Of a stretch of 22,551 bases of DNA, positions 13,935-19,767 are shown in pieces. The stretch spans positions 1-22,551 of the IMG/VR virus record IMGVR_UViG_3300032093_000911. One strand, written 5' to 3'. Every line of letters begins with the position of its first letter. Positions within the stretch are counted from its first letter, which is position 1. The notes below the pieces were generated by a model, which saw only the letters and a list, made by a program, of their open reading frames with translations, made no database searches and was not told the DNA's origin. A program made the position numbers and the translations under genes. The stretch is from a virus.

Positions 13935-14368
13935 TTGTTTGTATCGTGGGCATACACGCCCACCGCCAGCGCCGCCCACAGGTGCGAGCGCATGCCGTAG
14001 GTCGGCCCGGGGGATTTCTTCGTGCCCTGCGGCCCGAGGCGGTCGATCAACGCCTGGCGCACATTCGCGTCCTTTGCCCTCGGCGAGTGGCACAGGTGCA
14101 ACTTCACATCCCGCCGGTAGCACAGCCGAGTGTCCGTCCGAGCCACCTCAAGGAACCTCCCAATCCACACACAGGTCTCGAAGGTCGAAGCCCCTACCGC
14201 CATGCCGTAGCTGGCGATCATCTCGCAAGCCACCGCATCATACTCCCGCCCGATCAGGATCTGTCTGATCTCCGCATTCGGCAGGTGGTCCGCATCGAGG
14301 ATCCGGCGCCCATCCCACAGGACAAACGCCGTCTCGGTCGTGCCGGGGTCGAGAGCAAGGATCGTCAT
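13931..14368 (-). CDS. RuvC-like Holliday-junction resolvase
   Basis: A 145-residue RNase H-fold endonuclease. The first strand has the catalytic Asp in ILALDPGT (Asp7), a second acid in VACEMIASYGM (Glu49), and KDANVRQALIDR (from 99) with GTKKSPGP, which is typical of phage RuvC-like resolvases. The last catalytic position, normally Asp before W-x-ALAVA, is His here (RSHLWAALAV, His129), with HD at 141-142; some RuvC proteins also use His. It would cut branched DNA from recombination or replication before packaging. It overlaps both neighbours by ATGA, linking it to the helicase. Confidence 0.8.
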   Translation of the reverse strand: MTILALDPGTTETAFVLWDGRRILDADHLPNAEIRQILIGREYDAVACEMIASYGMAVGASTFETCVWIGRFLEVARTDTRLCYRRDVKLHLCHSPRAKDANVRQALIDRLGPQGTKKSPGPTYGMRSHLWAALAVGVYAHDTNK

Positions 14369-14568
14369 TTCGCAGCCTCCCAAGACATAGGAGTGAGATC
14401 CAACCTTTCTCGGTATCGATCAACATACTCCCTCGCCTCGTCCCGCTCACGCTCTAACTTGCGAGCAAAATCGGTCGGCACCATATACTCCTGCGCAAAG
14501 GCCATGCGTTCCGCCGCATCCGTCTCGGGCGTAGCCGCCTCTGTGTTCTCTGTGTCCTCTGTGGTCAT
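14365..14568 (-). CDS. Small charged coiled-coil protein beginning with a repeat-encoded TTEDTENTE
   Basis: A 67-residue, acidic and highly charged protein. The first 11 residues (MTTEDTENTEA) are encoded by a dispersed repeat of three 9-bp units (14539-14565). The rest is a likely coiled coil (DFARKLERERDEAREYVDRYRERL), as in many small phage proteins encoded near SSB-like genes. The stop overlaps the resolvase ATG (ATGA), and the start lies three bases past the stop of the SSB-like gene. That overlap supports translation. No function is known. Confidence 0.6.
   Translation of the reverse strand: MTTEDTENTEAATPETDAAERMAFAQEYMVPTDFARKLERERDEAREYVDRYRERLDLTPMSWEAAK
14539..14565 (-). repeat. 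Dispersed 9-bp-unit repeat, copy 1 (three units)
   Basis: Plus-strand CTCTGTGTT-CTCTGTGTC-CTCTGTGGT, three 9-bp units. On the minus strand it encodes TTEDTENTE at the start of the small protein 14365-14568. Copies 2 and 3 are at 19253-19279 and 20896-20922, each also exactly three units and in the same orientation. Confidence 0.8.
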
Positions 14569-14571
14569 ATA

Positions 14572-15078
14572 CTAGAACGGAATCTCATCCCCCTCGGCAT
14601 CATGTGTCTTCGCTACCACCGCCACCGGAGCCGGCGCCCCGCCGCGGACCTCCGCCAGCTTCGCGTCCAGCGCCTTGATCCGGTCCACTTCCATCGCCAC
14701 GGCCGGCGCCTTCACAGGGTTGAGCCACTTGATTTTGAAGCGCACCTCCCCGTTGTATTCCTCGCCCTGCACGGTCACCCGCACCTCCGTGCCCACCCAA
14801 TTTGGCACAGCCTGGTCCTCCAGTTGCTGCATCGTCCAGCCCGAGCCGAAGATATCGTCCAGCGTCTTGAGCGTCCGCTCAGTCGCCTTCTCTGTGAGGT
14901 AACCCTTCCACACGATCTCCTTGCCCTTCTGCTCCCCCTCATCGGCGATCACCACCGGCACCCGCACAAACTCCGAGCCCGACTTCGCCTCCATGCCGAG
15001 CCATCCGTTGCCGGGGCGTTTCACCGTGCCGAGGAACTTGCCCTCCGCGTTCACATACTGCTTGTCTTGTTTTTCCAT
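14572..15078 (-). CDS. Single-stranded DNA-binding-like phage protein
   Basis: A 168-residue protein. It has a beta-rich core (about 15-130: GTVKRPGNGWLGMEAK, EFVRVPVVIADEG, VRVTVQGEEYNGEVRFKIKWL) and a C-terminus ending GDEIPF after a low-complexity Ala/Val linker. That ending is the SSB-type acidic tail, which recruits partner proteins. I infer an SSB-like or DUF669-like ssDNA-binding role in replication and recombination, next to the annealing protein, nuclease and helicase genes. The leader is rich in CAAC (AACCAACCAACTAACAACAAC) with no Shine-Dalgarno. The exact family cannot be fixed by eye. Confidence 0.65.
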   Translation of the reverse strand: MEKQDKQYVNAEGKFLGTVKRPGNGWLGMEAKSGSEFVRVPVVIADEGEQKGKEIVWKGYLTEKATERTLKTLDDIFGSGWTMQQLEDQAVPNWVGTEVRVTVQGEEYNGEVRFKIKWLNPVKAPAVAMEVDRIKALDAKLAEVRGGAPAPVAVVAKTHDAEGDEIPF

Positions 15079-15085
15079 GTTGTTG

Positions 15086-16675
15086 TTAGTTGGTTGGTTG
15101 TTGTTGAAAAAGTTCTTCCAAGAGAGTTAAAAAAGCTCGCTCTGCTGTTGCTGGCACGACTCCGTTGCCGAGGAGGCGCAGCTCGTCAGTTCGATTGTCA
15201 CAGGTGACTTGCAGCTCGGCATAACCCATCCCACCGGCAGACCCATCAGCGTCTCGACCCATCTCGGGTTGAGCTTGCCCGCCATGTTCATTTTGGTCAG
15301 TTGTGCAGGGATCGTTTTGTGGGTCGTTGAATCTTGGTTGATGTTGTGGCCGTCTTGAAGTTGCGGCGTCGCCCAAGCCGCCGTCTGCCTGCTCAATGTC
15401 ACTTTGCCCTCCTCGATCCGCTTCTGTGCTACTTCCGGCGTCGATGCCAGATGCGAGTCGCCCATGATCGGCGTTGCCCAATTCTGCACCATCTCCACCT
15501 GTTGATTGATTGTCTGGGATTGCAGCACCATCCGGCCATCCGGAGTCTTGCGGTAGGCTCTCTCGCCCGGTCTTGCTGGTTGTCCATCCTTCGTGTAGAG
15601 CGTCTCCACTCTCGCTCCCGCTTCGTTGGCCTGCGGGGTGCGCCAACTCGCTTGATAAACCGGCGAATGAACCGCCTCCCGCAAGTTGCTCAACGCCTTG
15701 CGATTCTTCCTGCCGCCGCGCGTCTTGTTCGTCTCCGCAAATTCCTCCACCGGACGCACTGGCAGCGTGTCCATGGTTTGCGGCGTTGGCCACGACAACC
15801 CTTGGCGGCTCCCATCCGTGCTGGGGTTGGCCGGGGCGGCTTGGCCATACTTGGTCATGGCGTGGTGCAGGCTCACTCCGTGGAATCCGCCCTGCTCCAG
15901 ATTGTTGTCCGTCCGCAGCACCGCCCCATCCCTGTGGTTCGAGGCGTCCGGCGTTGGCCAGTTCGATAACTCCCCGCGATTCGCCATCGCTGACAGGCTC
16001 TGACCCATCTGACCCTTGTCGAACAAGCCAGCTTTCTCCGCTTCCATTGCACATGGCGTTGGCCAACAAGTTGCTGCTCTCGCTAATGTCACTTGATGTC
16101 CCGCATCCATTGCTCGCTGGTTGCATTCTGCTGACCCATCCTTCCAATCCCTCGCATTTGCGGTGGGCCAAGATGAACACCCTTTTTCTTTGGTGAGGCG
16201 CGCCGACTTCACTCGCAGAGAATATTCCCCACGAGCTTTGATAACCAATGCTTTCCAGTTCTCCAATGACTTCGCGGAGTCCGAGGCTGATGTGTCCTTC
16301 GACATTTTCAAAGAAGCAGAGTCTTGGCCGAAGAAGTCGAATTCCGTCTGCAATCCAAGGCCAGAGGTGTCGTGGATCGTCTTTACCTGCTCGCTTGCCT
16401 GCGGCAGAGAATGGCTGACAAGGGTATCCTGCAATGAGGATGTCCACCAATCCGTGAAACGATCCGTATGGGAAGGTTTTAAGATCGCTCCATATAGGTG
16501 CGACATCCAAGAGTCCTTTTTCCATCTTACTGATGAGATTGGCTTGAGCGAACCCCTCAAGCTCACAATATGCGATGGCCCGCAATCGCTCGCCAAAGAT
16601 GTTTTTGAGTCCAAGTCCAATGCCGCCATATCCGGCGCACATTTCGAGAGTTGTAATGGGCGAGGGATTATCCAC
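15086..16675 (-). CDS. C5 cytosine DNA methyltransferase with a LANA-repeat target region
   Basis: A 529-residue orphan methyltransferase; no restriction endonuclease gene is nearby. It would place 5-methylcytosine on phage DNA, probably against host restriction. Motif I is TTLEMCAGYGGIGLGL (8-23), the catalytic motif IV GYPCQPFS (83-90), motif VI FFENVEG (121-127), motif VIII QRKRVFIL (162-169), and motif X LRLLGNGVVP (about 499-508). Between VIII and X lie about 330 low-complexity, Gly/Ser/Asp/Gln-rich residues with seven LANA/LAH/LGNA motifs, far longer than a usual target-recognition region. The start is GTG, after AAGGAA and the stop of the nuclease gene. Nearly the whole length overlaps another open frame on the same strand. 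Confidence 0.9.
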   Translation of the reverse strand: MDNPSPITTLEMCAGYGGIGLGLKNIFGERLRAIAYCELEGFAQANLISKMEKGLLDVAPIWSDLKTFPYGSFHGLVDILIAGYPCQPFSAAGKRAGKDDPRHLWPWIADGIRLLRPRLCFFENVEGHISLGLREVIGELESIGYQSSWGIFSASEVGAPHQRKRVFILAHRKCEGLEGWVSRMQPASNGCGTSSDISESSNLLANAMCNGSGESWLVRQGSDGSEPVSDGESRGVIELANAGRLEPQGWGGAADGQQSGAGRIPRSEPAPRHDQVWPSRPGQPQHGWEPPRVVVANAANHGHAASASGGGICGDEQDARRQEESQGVEQLAGGGSFAGLSSELAHPAGQRSGSESGDALHEGWTTSKTGRESLPQDSGWPDGAAIPDNQSTGGDGAELGNADHGRLASGIDAGSSTEADRGGQSDIEQADGGLGDAATSRRPQHQPRFNDPQNDPCTTDQNEHGGQAQPEMGRDADGSAGGMGYAELQVTCDNRTDELRLLGNGVVPATAERAFLTLLEELFQQQPTN

Positions 16676-16677
16676 AT
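15127..16677 (-). CDS. Possible overlapping gene inside the methyltransferase (W-x-T-P repeat protein)
   Basis: An open frame of 516 residues, from an ATG at 16677 that shares its G with the methyltransferase GTG (ATGTG). It lies on the same strand and carries seven copies of W-x-T-P-x-x-x-D (WPTANARD, WPTPCAME, WPTPDASN, WPTPQTMD, WRTPQANE, WATPIMGD, WATPQLQD). It also has GEYSLRVKSA near residue 165 and, close to its end, LNPRWVETLMGLPVGW. Each W-x-T-P uses the same DNA as a LANA-type motif of the other frame. From memory, W-x-T-P with LNP-x-WVE-x-LMG occurs in proteins annotated in phages; whether it is a true gene or a frame conserved because the methyltransferase is conserved is open. 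Confidence 0.45.
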   Translation of the reverse strand: MWIIPRPLQLSKCAPDMAALDLDSKTSLASDCGPSHIVSLRGSLKPISSVRWKKDSWMSHLYGAILKPSHTDRFTDWWTSSLQDTLVSHSLPQASEQVKTIHDTSGLGLQTEFDFFGQDSASLKMSKDTSASDSAKSLENWKALVIKARGEYSLRVKSARLTKEKGCSSWPTANARDWKDGSAECNQRAMDAGHQVTLARAATCWPTPCAMEAEKAGLFDKGQMGQSLSAMANRGELSNWPTPDASNHRDGAVLRTDNNLEQGGFHGVSLHHAMTKYGQAAPANPSTDGSRQGLSWPTPQTMDTLPVRPVEEFAETNKTRGGRKNRKALSNLREAVHSPVYQASWRTPQANEAGARVETLYTKDGQPARPGERAYRKTPDGRMVLQSQTINQQVEMVQNWATPIMGDSHLASTPEVAQKRIEEGKVTLSRQTAAWATPQLQDGHNINQDSTTHKTIPAQLTKMNMAGKLNPRWVETLMGLPVGWVMPSCKSPVTIELTSCASSATESCQQQQSELF

Positions 16678-16679
16678 TG

Positions 16680-17708
16680 TTATTCCTTCAGCGCCTTCTG
16701 CTTCTTCCGGTCCTGCAGCAGCCGGGTCGTCTCCTTGCCTGTGCGCACATGGGCGGTCAGCGGCTCGTGGCCGAGGCTCGCACACCAGGCGCGATACTTC
16801 TCCCCACCCATTTTGCCCCCCATCACCTCGATGAGTCCCTCCAGCGGCGCATTCTTTTCCTTAGCCGCATACAGGATCCCCTCGGTGTCGAAATACTCCG
16901 ATCCCTTCGCCTTGCTGATCCGCCAGCCCGGCACATCCTCGCCCGCCTCCAGCAGTTCCTTGATCTTGTCGGAGGCCGAGTCCACGATCTCCTTCTCGAC
17001 CGCCTTCCACTGCGTGAGGAATTTCCCCAAAGTCTCGGGGTCCGCCAGCAAGCGGTCCTTAATCTCCGCCAGCGAGGCCGAGCCCTGCACCACCGCCAGA
17101 CCCTCCTCCACCGGCTGGATCACCGCAGGGCATGTATCTTTTCGGGCGCACCAATCGCAATAGTCCGAAACCCGAGGCTGAGCCTTCGGATCCCGCACCT
17201 CCGCCAGCAGCAGCTCGATCTGCCGCTTCGCCTCAGGCCAGGTCACCCGATACGAGACCACCTTCCGCTCGTCCGCATACACCACATGGCCCACAAAGTC
17301 CTGCAGGAAATGCCGTTCCATGACGGCCAAACAATATGCCAGAATCTGGTGGTAATAATCCCTGACGGCTCCGGTTTTCAAATCCGCCACCCAGCCGGTC
17401 TTCTCACACAGCACATCCGCCGTCCCCACATGGCTCATCCCCGGGGTGTGCATCGCCAAGAATTCCTCCCTCGTCTCCAGCTCCCCCGTCATCTTGTAGG
17501 AAAGGAACAACTGCACCGCCCACTCCGCCGGCGCCTTGTCCTCCGGTGCCAACGCCTCCAGCTCCGTCCGGTCCCCCTGGAGTGCCAACCTTACCGCCCG
17601 GTCGATCCTCGTCCCCCGCTCCGCCGCCGGACCCGCCGGCCCCTCCTTCGGTTGATACTTCGGGCACTGCGCCAGTTTTGGCAGCATCGAATGTCTTATT
17701 TTGGTCAT
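16680..17708 (-). CDS. Cas4/RecB-like PD-(D/E)XK nuclease (DUF2800-type)
   Basis: A 342-residue nuclease. AERGTRID (29-36), GTADVL (95-100), ADLKTG (108-113) and QILAY (121-125) form the RecB-type active site: Asp98, Asp109-x-Lys111 and the Q-x-x-x-Y motif. Cys15 with Cys184, Cys187 and Cys193 matches the 4Fe-4S cysteine pattern of Cas4/AddB nucleases. The C-terminal third (from about 210) is a helical extension (EIKDRLLADPETLGKFL, KGSEYFDTEGILYAAK) seen in phage DUF2800 proteins. It would process DNA ends for the RecT-like protein encoded upstream. The start ATG at 17708 lies within the preceding gene's frame, whose true end is uncertain. The stop is two bases before the methyltransferase ATG/GTG. 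Confidence 0.8.
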   Translation of the reverse strand: MTKIRHSMLPKLAQCPKYQPKEGPAGPAAERGTRIDRAVRLALQGDRTELEALAPEDKAPAEWAVQLFLSYKMTGELETREEFLAMHTPGMSHVGTADVLCEKTGWVADLKTGAVRDYYHQILAYCLAVMERHFLQDFVGHVVYADERKVVSYRVTWPEAKRQIELLLAEVRDPKAQPRVSDYCDWCARKDTCPAVIQPVEEGLAVVQGSASLAEIKDRLLADPETLGKFLTQWKAVEKEIVDSASDKIKELLEAGEDVPGWRISKAKGSEYFDTEGILYAAKEKNAPLEGLIEVMGGKMGGEKYRAWCASLGHEPLTAHVRTGKETTRLLQDRKKQKALKE

Positions 17709-17934
17709 AAAGTCTTTGGTTAAAAAATTGCTTAGAAAAATCCCTGCCCACCGGCATGTTCCGCTTTCGGAAAAAGGCATTGCAGGCTTCGTTGATCTCG
17801 GCGCAGCTCTCAATGGATAGATAAAAGCCCCCGGCTCGTGCGTCGGCGCCCGTCACCGGCTTCAGATTCATTTTGAAATCCTCGCCGTAGCCCTCGCTCG
17901 CCCGCACATTCCCGCCGAAGTCCCAATCTTTCAC
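17404..17934 (-). CDS. Small protein upstream of the nuclease, 3' end uncertain
   Basis: The frame starts at GTG 17934, or ATG 17871, which has a GAGGAT Shine-Dalgarno. The first 70 residues look coding (VTGADARAGGFYLSIESCAEINEACNAFF, then RNMPVGRDFSKQFF). After the six T's at 17722-17727 it continues for over 100 Gly-rich residues in a frame that overlaps the nuclease gene by 305 bases, which looks like out-of-frame reading. One extra T would put a TAA stop right after QFF, 10 bases before the nuclease ATG. So either the real gene ends near 17720 with a sequence or slippage frameshift, or the overlap is genuine. No domain is recognised. It lies between the RecT-like and nuclease genes. Confidence 0.5.
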   Translation of the reverse strand: MKDWDFGGNVRASEGYGEDFKMNLKPVTGADARAGGFYLSIESCAEINEACNAFFRKRNMPVGRDFSKQFFNQRLYDQNKTFDAAKTGAVPEVSTEGGAGGSGGGAGDEDRPGGKVGTPGGPDGAGGVGTGGQGAGGVGGAVVPFLQDDGGAGDEGGILGDAHPGDEPCGDGGCAV

Positions 17935-17940
17935 GAGTTG

Positions 17941-18711
17941 CTACGCCTTCGCCTCCTTGTTAAAATCCGAGACCGCCTTGAGGAACGCCGGCACCTTCCC
18001 AGCCACACGCGCCTCGAGATACTCGGAGGCATCACGCCAAGTCTGGCCCTCAGTGAGTTGCTTGCGATGGCGCAGAAAAGCCTCCACCTCCGCCTCGCGG
18101 CCAGAGAATGCTTGCTCGAATTCCGACGGGGCAGGGGAGACCTCCACCGAGATCGCCTCCGGTTCCGGCGCCGGCAGCGCCGCCAGCTCCGCATTCGCCG
18201 CCTCGATTTGGATGTATCCCGTCGAGCGAATAGGCCCAAAATCCTGCACCTCTTCCGGCGCATACATCCCATTCAGCACTGCGGGGTAAACCGCCCTCAC
18301 GCCCTCCGAGATCACCCGCGCACGCAGCATCTGCCGGGGGTATTGGCGCCAGTTGTCCTTCGTCCCCAGCCCCGCCGACTTCGCCCGAGCCATATCCCAA
18401 TCAATGCGAAGCGATCCGCCCGCAGGGTGCGTGAAAGTCGCGGAGACCTTCTCATTGCTGTGGTCATGCCACTCGATACGGCCACCGCTTTGCTGGAACC
18501 TCGCCAGCATCGCGTCCGATTTCAGCGAAGCCCGCCCCTGGATAATATGGTAGTCGCTGGCCACCGAGCCGGGATGCCGACCCTCCGCGGCCGCGACTAT
18601 CATCAGCGCCAGAGCCTGATCACTTGTTTTGACTCCGAAGAGCCCCGATTTGGCGAGAGCCCCCGCCATGGTCTGCATGTCCCCGATAGGGACGAGTTGT
18701 GTGTTGTTCAT
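17941..18711 (-). CDS. RecT-like single-strand annealing protein
   Basis: A 256-residue protein similar in pattern to phage RecT-family annealing proteins: KTSDQALALMIVAAAEGRHP (about 28-47), YHIIQGRASLKSDAMLARF, the IEWHDH beta segment, and the NWRQYPRQMLRARVISEGVRAVYP helix (about 120-143) that is characteristic of this group. The C-terminal 60 residues are a Pro/Glu-rich linker and a charged helix. RecT proteins anneal complementary single strands made by a partner exonuclease; the Cas4-like nuclease downstream is the obvious partner. The leader has AGGAGT 10 bases before the ATG. Confidence 0.8.
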   Translation of the reverse strand: MNNTQLVPIGDMQTMAGALAKSGLFGVKTSDQALALMIVAAAEGRHPGSVASDYHIIQGRASLKSDAMLARFQQSGGRIEWHDHSNEKVSATFTHPAGGSLRIDWDMARAKSAGLGTKDNWRQYPRQMLRARVISEGVRAVYPAVLNGMYAPEEVQDFGPIRSTGYIQIEAANAELAALPAPEPEAISVEVSPAPSEFEQAFSGREAEVEAFLRHRKQLTEGQTWRDASEYLEARVAGKVPAFLKAVSDFNKEAKA

Positions 18712-18732
18712 GTTGTTTGACTCCTAAAAAAA

Positions 18733-18888
18733 TCAGTCCTCGAATTCCTCCCACCGGCGCTCGCGCTCGCGTCGCCGTTGCTCCATGTCGCGGAAGCGAA
18801 TCAAAATGTTTTGCTGGCCCGCCCAGTAAGCGGCGCAGACCGACCCGATGGTGATGAGCGCCAGAATAAATCCCTGCCAGCCGCTCAT
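18733..18888 (-). CDS. Small single-membrane-span protein
   Basis: 51 residues. Residues 4-24 form one membrane helix (WQGFILALITIGSVCAAYWA), followed by a cytoplasmic, highly charged tail (RDMEQRRRERERRWEEF). Its ATG overlaps the upstream stop as ATGA, which supports translation. Function unknown; tiny membrane proteins like this in phage early operons may affect superinfection or membrane-linked replication, but that is only a possibility. Confidence 0.55.
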   Translation of the reverse strand: MSGWQGFILALITIGSVCAAYWAGQQNILIRFRDMEQRRRERERRWEEFED

Positions 18889-19067
18889 AGGTGTGGCTCC
18901 ATCGGCAAAGGCCAGTTCGCGTAGGCCGTCCAAATCTCTGGCCATGTTTTCTTGATCAGCTCCAGATTCGCCGGATCCGCAGCAGCCGCGGCATGAGCCA
19001 GCGCCCGCACAAAATGCCCCCCGTGGTAGGTCATCGCATCGATGGCTCGCAGGTCTTGGATGCTCAT
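18885..19067 (-). CDS. Small protein of unknown function
   Basis: 60 residues, mostly helical (SIQDLRAIDAMTYHGGHFVRALAHAAA, then ANLELIKKTWPEIWTAYANW). No known domain. It overlaps both neighbours by ATGA, so it is part of the coupled early operon between the DUF551 protein and the membrane peptide. It looks like a small phage accessory protein; its function is unknown. Confidence 0.55.
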   Translation of the reverse strand: MSIQDLRAIDAMTYHGGHFVRALAHAAAAADPANLELIKKTWPEIWTAYANWPLPMEPHL

Positions 19068-19291
19068 CGTGTCGCCTCCGGCGGTTCTGGGAACGGCATC
19101 CAATGCGTGACCTCCACCTCGATTTGCTGCGCGGTAGCCCAGCGCCACAACCGCCCATCATGGAACCCCGCATCCACATGCCGGTCCTCCGTTGCCACAA
19201 TCACATCAGTATCGCTGTCCGGCATCTCGGCATCCACCGACCGCCAAACCAACTCCGTGGCCTCCGTGTTCTCCGTGGTTAATCCGCTCAT
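19064..19291 (-). CDS. DUF551-family small protein
   Basis: 75 residues. The pattern matches the DUF551 family of small phage proteins: an N-terminal W at WRSVDAEMP, a central strand pair (DTDVIVATEDRHV, DGRLWRWA), and the C-terminal VTHWMPFPEPPEAT, which is the family signature. Its first residues (GLTTENTEATE) come from the dispersed 9-bp repeat. The function of DUF551 is unknown. It overlaps its neighbours by ATGA on both sides. Confidence 0.8.
   Translation of the reverse strand: MSGLTTENTEATELVWRSVDAEMPDSDTDVIVATEDRHVDAGFHDGRLWRWATAQQIEVEVTHWMPFPEPPEATR
19253..19279 (-). repeat. Dispersed 9-bp-unit repeat, copy 2 (three units)
   Basis: Three 9-bp units CTCCGTGGC, CTCCGTGTT, CTCCGTGGT on the plus strand. 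On the minus strand it encodes TTENTEATE near the start of the DUF551 protein. Confidence 0.8.
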
Positions 19292-19395
19292 CGCGCCAAC
19301 CTCCCCGTCAGCATGAGCAAGAGGACCGGAATCGTGATCACCTGCAAAAAGTCCAAGGCGTAGCCGAGGCACCGCAGCGTTGTGTCGGGGTCCAT
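19288..19395 (-). CDS. 35-residue membrane peptide
   Basis: A very short frame: MDPDTTLRC, then one hydrophobic helix (ALDFLQVITIPVLLLML) and a basic end (TGRLAR). It starts one base after the stop of the 52-residue gene and its stop overlaps the DUF551 start (CGATGA), so it fills the gap between the two coupled genes exactly. That fit and the membrane-helix character support it as a real small gene. Function unknown. Confidence 0.5.
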   Translation of the reverse strand: MDPDTTLRCLGYALDFLQVITIPVLLLMLTGRLAR

Positions 19396-19396
19396 T

Positions 19397-19555
19397 TTAC
19401 CAAGCCCCCTTGATTATTTGGATGCTTGTCGGCCATGCGCCGTAAAGGCGGTGGAATTCATGTTTCGCGGCCTCAAGGGTCGCGGCCCAGACGAGCTCGC
19501 CAAACGCGCCTTTGTAGTAGTCGTTGGCCCTGCAATAATACTTTTTGCTTTTCAT
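19397..19555 (-). CDS. Small protein of unknown function
   Basis: 52 residues (KKYYCRANDYYKGAFGELVW, then ATLEAAKHEFHRLYG). Aromatic-rich and probably an alpha/beta fold. No domain is recognised. A good Shine-Dalgarno, AAGGAGGAG, lies eight bases before the ATG, inside the preceding HTH gene, whose stop overlaps this ATG (ATGA). Confidence 0.6.
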   Translation of the reverse strand: MKSKKYYCRANDYYKGAFGELVWAATLEAAKHEFHRLYGAWPTSIQIIKGAW

Positions 19556-19767
19556 ATTTTGACTCCTCCTTGTTGGTAGGTGTTCGTTGTTGCGCGGCGC
19601 TTCGCTGCCCACCACTTCTCCAGCGACGGCCGCAAAATCATCCATCCGCCCCGATTTCCCCTCGGCTTCTCGGCGGTAAAAGCTCCAGACCGGCAGAACA
19701 ACCGGAGAGTGAATGGCGCGTAACCCGTGAACTCCGACGCCTCCTCGACGCTGATCATCAATTTCAT
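19552..19767 (-). CDS. AlpA/excisionase-like helix-turn-helix protein
   Basis: 71 residues. ISVEEASEFTGYAPFTLRLFCRSGAFTAEK (5-34) has the helix, turn and wing pattern of HTH_17/AlpA-type DNA-binding proteins, with a beta wing and a following helix (SLEKWWAAKRR). In temperate phages such proteins act as excisionases or early regulators. It is the second gene of the early operon, after the RHH protein, and overlaps it by ATGA. Confidence 0.7.
   Translation of the reverse strand: MKLMISVEEASEFTGYAPFTLRLFCRSGAFTAEKPRGNRGGWMILRPSLEKWWAAKRRATTNTYQQGGVKI

Noticed and set aside
12414-14123. Longer helicase start upstream of 13934
   Set aside because: The extra 63 residues would overlap the resolvase gene out of frame and read as low-quality sequence; the ATGA overlap at 13931-13934 gives the natural start.
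15086-16675. Methyltransferase as a pseudogene because of its low-complexity middle
   Set aside because: The frame is unbroken, and motifs I, IV, VI, VIII and X are all intact, including PCQ and LLGNGVVP.
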